From assembly GCA_007128865.1 (NCBI GenBank), contig SKWP01000073.1, positions 1 through 12,929 of the forward strand: a DNA stretch of 12,929 nucleotides. The letters are read 5' to 3'. Shown here piece by piece: positions 7,262 to 12,929 of this stretch. Below the pieces are notes generated by a model. That model did no database searches. It was not told the origin of the DNA and was given only the letters and a program-made list of their open reading frames with translations. This DNA is from Paracoccaceae bacterium (GTDB lineage Bacteria; Pseudomonadota; Alphaproteobacteria; Rhodobacterales; Rhodobacteraceae). How positions within the stretch are numbered: the first letter of the stretch is position 1; every line of letters starts with the position of its first letter. The position numbers and the translations under genes were made by a program.

Positions 7262-8143
7262 ATGTCGGCACCGGCCGCAGCTTCCGGCAATACCGCCGCC
7301 GCAACAGCGGGCACGCCCGGCCTTGCCACCCAGCTCCGCCGCTTCGTGCGGCGCGAGCCCTCGTTTGCGCTGGGGCTCGTCCTCTTCGGCCTGATCCTGC
7401 TGATAGCCGCGTTTCCGCAGCTGTTCACGGCGAAATCGCCAACCGCCATCGACACCGGCTCTGCCCTCCGGGCGCCGGGCGCCGAGCACTGGTTCGGCAC
7501 CGACGAGGTCGGCCGCGACATCTTTGCCCGCACCATCCACGGCACCCGCGTGACGCTGTCGATCGTTGCCGGCTCGATGCTCATCTCGGCGCTTGTCGGC
7601 GGGTTCTTCGGGCTGATCGCGGGATTTGCCGGCCGTGCAACCGACATGATCGCAGGCCGCGCCGTCGACGTGATCCTTTCGTTCCCGCCGATCGTGCTGG
7701 GCGTTGTGATCAGCGGCGTACTGGGCCCGAGCATCACCAACCTGGTGATTGCCCTGTCGGTCGTCTACATCCCGGTGTTCTTCCGCATCGCCCGTTCCGG
7801 CGCCATTTCGGAATCAGGGCGCACCTATGTCGAGGCCGCCCGCTCGGTCGGGCTGACCGAACGCGCGATCCTGTTCGGGCATGTCATGCGCAATGTGCTG
7901 CCGCTGATCCTGGTCCAGTACATGATCCTGTTTCCGCTGGTCCTGCAGATCCAGGCGGCGCTGGGCTTTCTCGGACTCGGCGTGCAGCCGCCGACCCCGG
8001 ACTGGGGCGCAATCCTCGAACAGGGCAAGAATTACATCCTGTTCGCACCGTGGATTTCGCTGTTTCCGGGGCTTTTCATTCTTGTCGCGGCGCTGGCGGT
8101 GACATTGATCGGCCGCGGGCTGCAAAAGCGAATGGACAGGTGA
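7262..8143 (+). CDS. Dipeptide/oligopeptide-type ABC permease (DppC/OppC-like)
   Basis: A 293-aa inner-membrane partner of the upstream permease. It has an Ala-rich cytoplasmic N-terminus, a first membrane segment near 35-54, and the family signature 'HWFGTDEVGRDIFAR' at 76-90. Further segments lie near 99-122, 136-155, 159-176, 213-237 and 264-285. The EAA loop is 'EAARSVGLTERAILFGHV' from 191, followed by 'MRNVLPLI'. 'LGFLGLGVQPPTPDWGAIL' at 234-252 is the typical late DppC motif. The frame is open a few codons upstream, but AAAGGAG at 7248-7254 gives 7-nt spacing to the ATG at 7262. It is the last gene of the operon, and the convergent regulator ends 58 nt downstream. Confidence 0.93.
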   Translation: MSAPAAASGNTAAATAGTPGLATQLRRFVRREPSFALGLVLFGLILLIAAFPQLFTAKSPTAIDTGSALRAPGAEHWFGTDEVGRDIFARTIHGTRVTLSIVAGSMLISALVGGFFGLIAGFAGRATDMIAGRAVDVILSFPPIVLGVVISGVLGPSITNLVIALSVVYIPVFFRIARSGAISESGRTYVEAARSVGLTERAILFGHVMRNVLPLILVQYMILFPLVLQIQAALGFLGLGVQPPTPDWGAILEQGKNYILFAPWISLFPGLFILVAALAVTLIGRGLQKRMDR

Positions 8144-8172
8144 GGTGACCGCCCTGCACCCCTTGCGGCATC

Positions 8173-8185
8173 GCCGGCAACCGGC
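8173..8185. terminator. Short GC hairpin between convergent genes
   Basis: GCCGG (8173-8177) and CCGGC (8181-8185) form a 5-bp stem with a CAA loop, in the 58-nt gap between the permease stop and the stop of the convergent regulator. It has no T-tract and is short, so it is only a weak candidate for a bidirectional terminator. The position is the main support. Confidence 0.25.
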
Positions 8186-8201
8186 CCGAATCCCCGGCCA
8201 C

Positions 8202-8912
8202 TCAGAACCCGTTGAGCGAGGCCAGCGTTCGGGTGAGGTAATCCTGCATCGCCAAGCGCGCACGTTCGGCGTCGCCGGCACGCAGGGCCTCGACGATTTC
8301 GCCATTGGCCCTCAGCGCTGCCGTGCGCACCGCCGGCGGCACCTGCGCGGCCTGCCCGCGATGCCCCCATCCATCCAGCCGGCGCGCGGCGATCACGGCC
8401 TCGAAAATCTGGATAAGGAAACGGTTTCGCGTCGCACGGATGATCGCCAGATGCAGGGCGTATTTCCGTTCCTTGTACTGCGCCCAGTCAAGGGCATCGC
8501 GGATGCCTTCCAGACAGCGTTCCATCTCGGCGAAATCATCGGGGCCGGCCCGCTCGATGGCCAGGGGCGCGATATCGGGCTCGAAAAGCAGGCGCGCCTC
8601 GAGGATTTCGGCCAGGGTCGGAACGTCGGGCCTGCTTGCGGCTTCGTCCGGCTTTCCGGCCACGAAGCTGCCGCGTCCGACCTGCCGGGTCACCAGCCCT
8701 TCGCCCACCAGAACCTGCATCGCCTTGCGAACGGTATTGCGCGCGGCACCGTAGCGGCAGGACAACTCGCGCTCGGTCGGCAGCCGCGCGCCCACCGGCA
8801 TGCTTCCGTCGCGGATCGCGCGGACGATGTCGCCATGGATCGCCCGGTGATCCATCGCAGCCTTTTCGCGGACGTTCGGCACCAGGGGCGTTGCAGGCAT
8901 GCTGTGCTTCAT
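8202..8912 (-). CDS. GntR-family transcriptional regulator, FadR/FCD type
   Basis: A regulator of about 236 aa with a winged helix-turn-helix followed by an all-helical FCD-type ligand domain. From the ATG at 8912, the DNA-binding domain runs from 'IHGDIVRAIRDG' (25-36) through 'GARLPTERELSCRYG' (41-55) and 'ARNTVRKAMQVLVGEGLV' to 'GRGSFVAG'. The effector domain spans roughly residues 99-230. The usual FCD metal ligands look replaced: the Asp of the DxxFH motif is Lys150 (His154 remains), the EH pair reads Ala-Asn203, and the final His is Tyr225. The domain may therefore work without metal, as in E. coli FadR. The start is uncertain: ATGs at 8930, 8900 and 8855 are in frame. 8855 has the best Shine-Dalgarno (AAAAGG) but leaves a very short N-terminus. 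It likely controls the operon, the divergent pair or both, and the effector is unknown. Confidence 0.87.
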   Translation of the reverse strand: MKHSMPATPLVPNVREKAAMDHRAIHGDIVRAIRDGSMPVGARLPTERELSCRYGAARNTVRKAMQVLVGEGLVTRQVGRGSFVAGKPDEAASRPDVPTLAEILEARLLFEPDIAPLAIERAGPDDFAEMERCLEGIRDALDWAQYKERKYALHLAIIRATRNRFLIQIFEAVIAARRLDGWGHRGQAAQVPPAVRTAALRANGEIVEALRAGDAERARLAMQDYLTRTLASLNGF

Positions 8913-8977
8913 CGGTGTTGTTCCGGTCATCCATCCGTTTGCGTTCAAGCGCCAGGCCGACATGCGCGGCGGTTGCC

Positions 8978-8988
8978 GGGTCGGACCA
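8978..8988. promoter_or_regulatory. Candidate GntR/FadR operator, GGTC-G-GACC
   Basis: GGGTCGGACCA contains the palindrome GGTC-G-GACC (8979-8987). It matches the GT-N3-AC core known for FadR-subfamily operators (T-N-G-T-N3-A-C-N-A) at every fixed base except the first T. It lies just upstream of the likely regulator start, in the divergent spacer, so autoregulation is plausible. No footprint or comparative data are available here. Confidence 0.35.
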
Positions 8989-9078
8989 CGACAGACCCAC
9001 CACAGGGTTGCACAGACCGCCCCCGGGCCATGACACGCGGGTACCAAACCACAGAATGTACGGGATGGAAACGGATTT

Positions 9079-9094
9079 GGGTCGGAAATGACCC
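9079..9094. promoter_or_regulatory. Candidate operator, GGGTC-N6-GACCC
   Basis: GGGTC (9079-9083) and GACCC (9090-9094) are exact reverse complements around GGAAAT. The left half repeats the octamer GGGTCGGA found at 8978-8985. It lies 25 nt upstream of the G6 run that forms the cupin gene's Shine-Dalgarno, a position suited to control of the cupin/ThDP pair. The spacing differs from the 8978 site, so both may not bind the same protein in the same way. Confidence 0.3.
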
Positions 9095-9116
9095 TTCCGT
9101 GAAATCCTGGCACGAC

Positions 9117-9135
9117 AAGGGGGGATGCCGCCATT
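9117..9135 (+). promoter_or_regulatory. Strong Shine-Dalgarno placed for an ATT start
   Basis: AAGGGGGG (9117-9124) is the strongest ribosome-binding sequence in the spacer. Eight nt after it comes ATT (9133-9135) in the cupin frame. An ATG at 9125-9127 touches the G run but is in another frame, which soon reads as Arg/Cys-rich nonsense. The codons after the ATT read as a natural N-terminus (PEGQIQLLRGGETPVSLPAG). The site decides the start of the cupin gene: either ATT is used, or it is a mutated or misread ATG. Confidence 0.5.
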
Positions 9136-9804
9136 CCTGAAGGTCAGATCCAGCTGCTGCGCGGCGGCGAGACGCCGGTATCCTTGCCCGCCGGGGCCTG
9201 GCGCGCGATCTATCTGGAACGTGGCGCAGCCGCACTGTCGGCAGAAGGCACCGCGCACTTGCGGCTGGCGGCCGATACCGGGCATGCCATCGGCCGCGCT
9301 GCGGTCACGCTCGCCCCCCTGACGGACAGGACACGGTTCTGGCTCTGGCAGTGGCGCTTTGCGGGCGAGGCAGCATTTCCCGAACCACCGGGGCTTGCCC
9401 CGTGCCTGTCGCATGCGGTTCACGCAGAACCGGGCAACGCCGAGGATCCTTCCCATGCCACCATCCTGCGCATGGAGCGGGTCGATCTGCACGCCGGCGC
9501 CGTGACGCCCCCGCACACCCATGCAGGGTGCGGGCTTCGGGTTCTGATCGGGGGCGGCATCGCTGCAACGGTGGGTGACCGGCAGTTCCGGCTTGACCCC
9601 GGCGACTGCTGGCTCGAGCGAGGGCCGGGCGAATGCGTGATCGGACGGGTCGGCCCGGAGGGGCCGGCGGCGTTCGTGCGCCTGATGGTCCTGCCGGTTG
9701 GTCTGGCCGGGAAAAGCAGCTATCGGCCCTGGGACGAAAGGGCCGCCGCGATGCCGCGTCCTGCGGCCTACAGACTGGAATTCGAGAAGAGGGTGCAGAA
9801 ATGA
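9133..9804 (+). CDS. Cupin-domain protein with abnormal 5' end
   Basis: About 223 aa if counted from the ATT at 9133, or 206 aa from the first conventional start, TTG 9184, which lacks a good Shine-Dalgarno. Numbered from the TTG, the cupin core lies at about 95-170. 'TPPHTHAGCGLRVLIGGG' (109-125) gives the HxH metal pair His111/His113, but the usual Glu of cupin motif 1 is not seen. 'FRLDPGDCWLERGPGE' (135-150) replaces motif 2 without the expected His. A late 'VRLMVLPVGLAGKSSY' is typical of small single-cupin proteins of uncharacterised role. Metal binding may be weak, so a regulatory or binding function is as likely as an enzymatic one. It overlaps the ThDP enzyme by ATGA (9801-9804), so the two are translationally coupled and probably share a pathway. 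Family call good, function unknown. Confidence 0.72.
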   Translation: MPEGQIQLLRGGETPVSLPAGAWRAIYLERGAAALSAEGTAHLRLAADTGHAIGRAAVTLAPLTDRTRFWLWQWRFAGEAAFPEPPGLAPCLSHAVHAEPGNAEDPSHATILRMERVDLHAGAVTPPHTHAGCGLRVLIGGGIAATVGDRQFRLDPGDCWLERGPGECVIGRVGPEGPAAFVRLMVLPVGLAGKSSYRPWDERAAAMPRPAAYRLEFEKRVQK

Positions 9805-11504
9805 CAGCGACCAGCAAGAGCCAGGGCATATCCCCCCGCAGCGGCGGCGAAATCCTGGCCGACGGGCTCATCGCACAGGGCGTGGATACGGTCTATGGTG
9901 TACCGGGCGAAAGCTTTCTGGCGGTACTGGACGCAATCCACGCACGGTCCGACAGGCTGCGGTTTGTCACCTGCCGTCAGGAAGGCGGCGCGGCGTTCAT
10001 GGCCGACGCCCATGGCAAGCTGACCGGAAAGCCGGGCGTTTGTCTGGTCACGCGCGGGCCGGGGGCCTGCAATGCCAGCATCGGCGTTCACACCGCCTTT
10101 CAGGATTCGACACCGATGGTGCTGCTGATCGGCCAGGTGCCGCGCGACCATCGCGAGCGCGAAGCCTTTCAGGAGGTCGAATTCCGCCACATGTTCGCGC
10201 CGATGGCCAAATGGGTCTGCGAGGTGGAAAGTGCCGCGCGCCTGCCCGAACACCTGAGCCATGCCTTCCATCTGGCCCAGTCGGGGCGCCCCGGCCCGGT
10301 GGTGCTGGCCCTGCCCGAAGACATCCTGCTCGAGGCGGCCGCGGTCGAGGACTTGCCGGCGGCGATCATCGCCCGCCCTGCCCCGGACGCAAGCGCGATG
10401 GACCGGCTGGCCAGCCTTCTGGCGCAGGCCGAAAGGCCGCTGGTCATCGCCGGTGGCCCGGGCTGGAGCCGCGCCGCGTCGGCCGCGCTGGCCACCTTTG
10501 CATCGGCGCATCATGTCCCTGTGGTAAGCTCGTTGCGGTGTCAGGATTACATGGACAACCGCCACCCGCTTTATGTGGGCGATCTCGGCATCGCGGCCAA
10601 TCCGGATGTGGTCGGCCGTGTCCGCGACGCGGATCTTCTGCTGGTGATCGGCGCGCGGCTGGGCGACATGACGACACAGGGCTACACCGCCCCCACCCCA
10701 CCCCGCGCCGCACAGAAGCTGGTGCATGTGCACCCCGATGGCGGCGAACTGGGGCGCGTCTTCCGCCCCGACCTTCCGATCCAGGCCCATGCAGAACTGT
10801 TCGTCACCGCGCTGGCCGGCCTGTCATCGATGGCCGCGCCCTCGCGCGCCCGCGCCGAATGGTGCGCCGCCGCGCGCGCGGATTATGAGCGGCTGCTGGC
10901 ACCGCCGGCGCAGCCGGGCGGGCTCGACCTGGGCGTGTTCATGGCGGCGCTGCGCGACAGGCTGCCTGCGGATGCGATCCTGACCAACGGAGCCGGCAAT
11001 TACACGGCATGGATCCACAAGTTCTGGCAGTTCTCGACCTATCGCACCCAGCTGGCCCCGACCAGCGGCGCGATGGGATACGGCCTGCCGGCGGCGGTGG
11101 CGGCAAAGCTCGTACATCCGAAACGCCGGGTGGTGGCCTTTGCCGGCGATGGCTGTTTCCTGATGAACGGGCAGGAGATGGCCACCATCCGCCACTACGG
11201 GCTCGACCCGCTGGTGGTGGTCATCAACAACGGCATGCTGGGCACGATCCGCATGCACCAGGAACGCGAATACCCCGGCCGGGTCGAGGCCACGGGGCTC
11301 ACCAACCCCGATTTCGCCGCCATGGCCGCGGCCTTCGGCTTTCATGCCCGGCGGCTGGAGCGGACCGCTGACATCGCCGAAACGCTCGACAGTGCCCTTG
11401 CAGCTGAAGGACCGGCGCTGATCGAATGCCGCGTGGACCCGGAAGCCATCACACCGCGCATGACGATCGCGCAGCTGCGCGCACGGTCCGGCGGCAAGGC
11501 CTGA
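9801..11504 (+). CDS. Thiamine-diphosphate-dependent enzyme, acetolactate-synthase-like
   Basis: A 567-aa protein with the three-domain plan of acetolactate synthase/benzoylformate decarboxylase relatives. The N-terminal pyrimidine-binding domain has 'GVDTVYGVPGESFLAVLDA', and Glu61 in 'CRQEGGAAFMADA' is the cofactor-activating Glu. The central domain includes 'ERPLVIAGGPGWSR' at 211-224. In the C-terminal domain the diphosphate/Mg motif runs from Gly-Asp-Gly at 449-451 to Asn-Asn at 476-477. Family members make or cleave carbon-carbon bonds next to a 2-oxo group. The specific reaction (lyase, ligase or decarboxylase) cannot be read, and true acetolactate synthase is unlikely because no regulatory subunit lies nearby. 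The ATG at 9801 has AGGG at 9790-9793 with 7-nt spacing and overlaps the cupin stop. The frame is open upstream but inside the cupin gene. Confidence 0.9.
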   Translation: MTATSKSQGISPRSGGEILADGLIAQGVDTVYGVPGESFLAVLDAIHARSDRLRFVTCRQEGGAAFMADAHGKLTGKPGVCLVTRGPGACNASIGVHTAFQDSTPMVLLIGQVPRDHREREAFQEVEFRHMFAPMAKWVCEVESAARLPEHLSHAFHLAQSGRPGPVVLALPEDILLEAAAVEDLPAAIIARPAPDASAMDRLASLLAQAERPLVIAGGPGWSRAASAALATFASAHHVPVVSSLRCQDYMDNRHPLYVGDLGIAANPDVVGRVRDADLLLVIGARLGDMTTQGYTAPTPPRAAQKLVHVHPDGGELGRVFRPDLPIQAHAELFVTALAGLSSMAAPSRARAEWCAAARADYERLLAPPAQPGGLDLGVFMAALRDRLPADAILTNGAGNYTAWIHKFWQFSTYRTQLAPTSGAMGYGLPAAVAAKLVHPKRRVVAFAGDGCFLMNGQEMATIRHYGLDPLVVVINNGMLGTIRMHQEREYPGRVEATGLTNPDFAAMAAAFGFHARRLERTADIAETLDSALAAEGPALIECRVDPEAITPRMTIAQLRARSGGKA

Positions 11505-11544
11505 TCCGCAGCAGGAGACCGGATCCGCCCGGCCCGACGGTATC

Positions 11545-11564
11545 GGCCTTCGAAGGACAAGGCC
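11545..11564 (+). terminator. Weak candidate terminator after the ThDP gene
   Basis: GGCCTT (11545-11550) and AAGGCC (11559-11564) are exact reverse complements around an 8-nt loop, 40 nt past the stop. An outer pair, TATCGGC (11541-11547) and GCCGATA (11572-11578), could form instead. There is no clear T-tract. It overlaps the apparent decayed coding stretch on the other strand, so it may be incidental. Confidence 0.25.
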
Positions 11565-11753
11565 TTGCCTCGCCGATATCCGCGACGTCGGACGTCTGGG
11601 CATCCGTCGGCACCGGCCTCGACAGCGGCAGGGCGCTGATCCCGGAGCAGAGCACCAGCCCGGCGTCTTTCGGCAACAGCAGGGCCGCGTTGCGGACGAA
11701 GCGAACGCCGCACCCCTGGCCCGGAATCAAGGCGCGCAGCGCCGCCGGGCCGC
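11551..11753 (-). pseudogene. Unrecognised decayed coding fragment
   Basis: Read on the - strand, the frame containing 'CGVRFVRNAALLLPKDAGLV' and 'SGISALPLSRPVPT', ending 'SDVADIGE', uses G or C at nearly every third position. It has a protein-like mix of hydrophobic and charged residues. The bias stops near 11555, and a neighbouring frame continues with 'KALSFEGRYRRAG', as after a frameshift. The + strand reading in register looks like a typical antisense shadow (Ser/Arg/Thr/Pro-rich). No start codon with convincing signals or full domain is seen. The 'AGLVLCSGI...DVADIGE' pattern faintly recalls the C-terminus of fumarylacetoacetate hydrolase/2-oxopent-4-enoate hydratase proteins, but this is a guess. 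It could also be unusual spacer. Confidence 0.3.
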
Positions 11754-11781
11754 GCCCGACCGCCCCACCCGGCGGTCGGGC
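11754..11781. terminator. Perfect 11-bp hairpin between convergent genes
   Basis: GCCCGACCGCC (11754-11764) and GGCGGTCGGGC (11771-11781) are exact reverse complements around CCACCC. It lies 81 nt beyond the stop of the TctA gene and about 250 nt beyond the ThDP gene, so it best fits a terminator or mRNA 3'-end stabiliser for tctA read on the - strand. The stem is very strong but is not followed by a T-run on either strand, so intrinsic termination is not certain. Confidence 0.5.
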
Positions 11782-11862
11782 ACCGCCTTCTGTCCGTGCC
11801 CCGGCTACCGCCCGCTCCGGGCTCGGGGCCGGCATCGGGCAACATGCGTCACCCGGCCCACA

Positions 11863-12929
11863 TCAGCTCGAGCGATCCGCAGCCGATCTGCCCCTGCCCG
11901 ACCTGCGCCAGACCCGCCAAAGCGTCAGCAGGAGCAGGACCATGATCGCAAGCACGAAGGCTGCGGAAATCGGGCGCTGCAGGAACACCATCGGATCACC
12001 GCGCGCAATCAGGAATGCCCGGCGCAGGTTGGTCTCGATCAGCGGGCCCAGCACATAGCCCAGCAACAGCAGCGCCGGGCTGAACCGGGCCAGCGCCAGC
12101 AGATACCCGGCCAGACCGATCCCGGCGACCAAGAGGATATCAAAGCTCAGGCCCCGCACCGACAGCACGCCCAGGCACAGGAAGACGAGGATCGCGGGAT
12201 AGAGGTAATTGAACGGGATGCGCAGCATCGCCACCCACAGGCCGATCAGCGGCAGGTTCAGCAGGATCAGCAGCAGGTTGCCGATTCCAAAGCTGGCAAC
12301 CAGCCCCCAGAACATCTCGGGCCGGGCCTCGAGCATCATCGGGCCGGGCTGGATGCCATGGATGATCAGCGCGCCCAGCATCAGCGCCATGATCGGATCG
12401 CCCGGAATGCCCAGCGTCAGGGTCGGCGCGAACGCGGTGATGGACGCGGCGTTGTTGCCCGCCTCGGGGCCGGCGACACCTTCGACCGCGCCCTTGCCAA
12501 AGCGCTCGGGCTGGCGCGCAAGCCGGCGTTCGGTCGCGTAGGCCAGAAACGCCGACAGGGTGGAGCCGGTGCCGGGCAAGGCCCCGAAGAAGCTGCCCAG
12601 CGCACCCCCGCGCAGGATCGGCAGCGGCAGCCGGCGCAGGTCGTCGCGGCCGGGCAACAGGCTGCGCAGGGGCACGCGATCTGCGGCCTTCTGCCGTTCG
12701 GGGTTGCGGATATTGGCGATCACCTCGGCCACGCCAAAGAGGCCCATTGCCAGCGCCACCAGATTGAGCCCGTCCAGCAGTTCGGTGCGGCCGAAGGTGA
12801 AGCGCTGCGCGCCCGAATTCACATCCGTCCCGATGGTGCCCAGCAGCAGCCCCAGCGCGATCATCGCAAAGCCCTTGGCCGGGCGCGCACTGCCGATGGT
12901 GGAGGCCGCGACCAGCCCGAAAATCATCA
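11863..12929 (-). CDS. Tripartite tricarboxylate transporter TctA-family membrane subunit, C-terminal part
   Basis: The gene runs off the right edge, and about 354 codons up to the stop are visible (the family is usually near 500 aa). Counting from the Met at 12927, the second conserved TctA repeat is clear. It shows 'GALPGTGSTLSAFLAY' at 115-130, 'GKGAVEGVAGPEAGNNA' at 144-160 and 'TLGIPGDPIMALMLGALI' from 171, followed by 'HGIQPGP' to 196. Several hydrophobic segments follow up to an Arg-rich cytoplasmic tail. TctA is the large permease of TTT systems, which use a periplasmic Bug/TctC binding protein and a small TctB to import carboxylates. TctB and TctC would lie upstream of this gene, outside the window. 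The visible Met is not claimed as the start, since the N-terminal TctA motif is missing. Apparent second uptake route for a carboxylate in this locus. Confidence 0.92.
   Translation of the reverse strand, partial: MIFGLVAASTIGSARPAKGFAMIALGLLLGTIGTDVNSGAQRFTFGRTELLDGLNLVALAMGLFGVAEVIANIRNPERQKAADRVPLRSLLPGRDDLRRLPLPILRGGALGSFFGALPGTGSTLSAFLAYATERRLARQPERFGKGAVEGVAGPEAGNNAASITAFAPTLTLGIPGDPIMALMLGALIIHGIQPGPMMLEARPEMFWGLVASFGIGNLLLILLNLPLIGLWVAMLRIPFNYLYPAILVFLCLGVLSVRGLSFDILLVAGIGLAGYLLALARFSPALLLLGYVLGPLIETNLRRAFLIARGDPMVFLQRPISAAFVLAIMVLLLLTLWRVWRRSGRGRSAADRSS

Noticed and set aside
6213..7394. 393-codon + strand frame overlapping the first permease
   Set aside because: It is the +1 shadow of the DppB-like permease. 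The product is Arg/Gly/Pro-rich with no membrane segments or motif, while the permease frame has the EAA loop and a good ribosome-binding site.
9007..9035. TTGCAC as a -35 box in the divergent spacer
   Set aside because: The base pairs about 17 nt downstream (TGACAC) are a poor -10 match and the GC-rich context makes single hexamers uninformative.
9125..9322. ATG at 9125 next to the G6 run as the start of a 65-aa protein
   Set aside because: Its frame quickly becomes Cys/Arg/Pro-rich without any domain, and the downstream cupin frame is clearly the coding one. The ATG matters only if an indel joins it to the cupin frame.
9698..10888. 396-codon + strand frame inside the ThDP gene
   Set aside because: A shadow of the ThDP enzyme frame, with Arg/Gly/Pro-rich composition and no motifs.
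11426..12058. 210-codon + strand frame across the convergent spacer
   Set aside because: It starts inside the ThDP gene and ends inside tctA on the opposite strand. Its Ser/Arg/Thr/Pro-rich product has the look of antisense readings elsewhere in the window.
1..12929. CRISPR arrays, tRNA/rRNA genes, insertion sequences, phage attachment sites
   Set aside because: No regularly spaced repeats, no recognisable tRNA or rRNA sequence, no transposase frame and no terminal inverted repeats with target duplications were seen.

Overview
The window is GC-rich (by eye well above 60 %) with strong G/C preference at third codon positions. Together with the gene families present, this points to an alphaproteobacterium, most likely of the Rhodobacterales type (inference; no rRNA or marker gene is present). 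It looks like one accessory catabolic locus built around a dipeptide/oligopeptide-type (Dpp/Opp) ABC importer, plus a second enzyme pair and the end of a tripartite tricarboxylate transporter (TTT).

Region 1, positions 1-8143, + strand, is one tightly packed operon. It holds the 3' end of an enolase-superfamily (mandelate racemase/muconate-lactonizing type) enzyme, two importer ATPases, an NAD(P)-dependent epimerase/dehydratase-type SDR, a RidA-family protein, a creatininase-family amidohydrolase, the periplasmic solute-binding protein, and two permeases. Three of the junctions are ATGA stop/start overlaps. The four enzymes and the complete importer are interleaved: the ATPases come first, the enzymes lie between ATPases and binding protein, and the permeases come last. 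The binding-protein gene is bracketed by two inverted repeats, one of them a perfect 12-bp hairpin in front of the first permease. That arrangement suits differential expression of binding protein and membrane subunits.

Region 2, 8202 to about 8912, - strand, encodes a GntR/FadR-type regulator convergent with the operon. It is divergent from region 3 across a spacer of about 220 bp that holds two GGTC/GACC inverted repeats, which are candidate operators.

Region 3, 9133-11504, + strand, has a cupin-type protein translationally coupled to an acetolactate-synthase-like thiamine-diphosphate enzyme. The cupin gene has an odd 5' end: the natural-looking start codon is ATT, placed behind a very strong Shine-Dalgarno.

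Region 4, 11505-11862, is a convergent spacer with a perfect 11-bp hairpin and a short stretch on the - strand that looks like decayed coding sequence. Region 5, 11863 to the window end, - strand, is the C-terminal part of a TctA-family membrane subunit.

Taken together (inference): an amide-, lactam- or amino-substituted acid is probably imported by the ABC system. It would then be hydrolysed (creatininase fold), dehydrated or isomerised (enolase superfamily), and oxidised (SDR), with RidA clearing enamine/imine intermediates. The ThDP enzyme may act on a 2-oxo acid product. The substrate cannot be read from the sequence.
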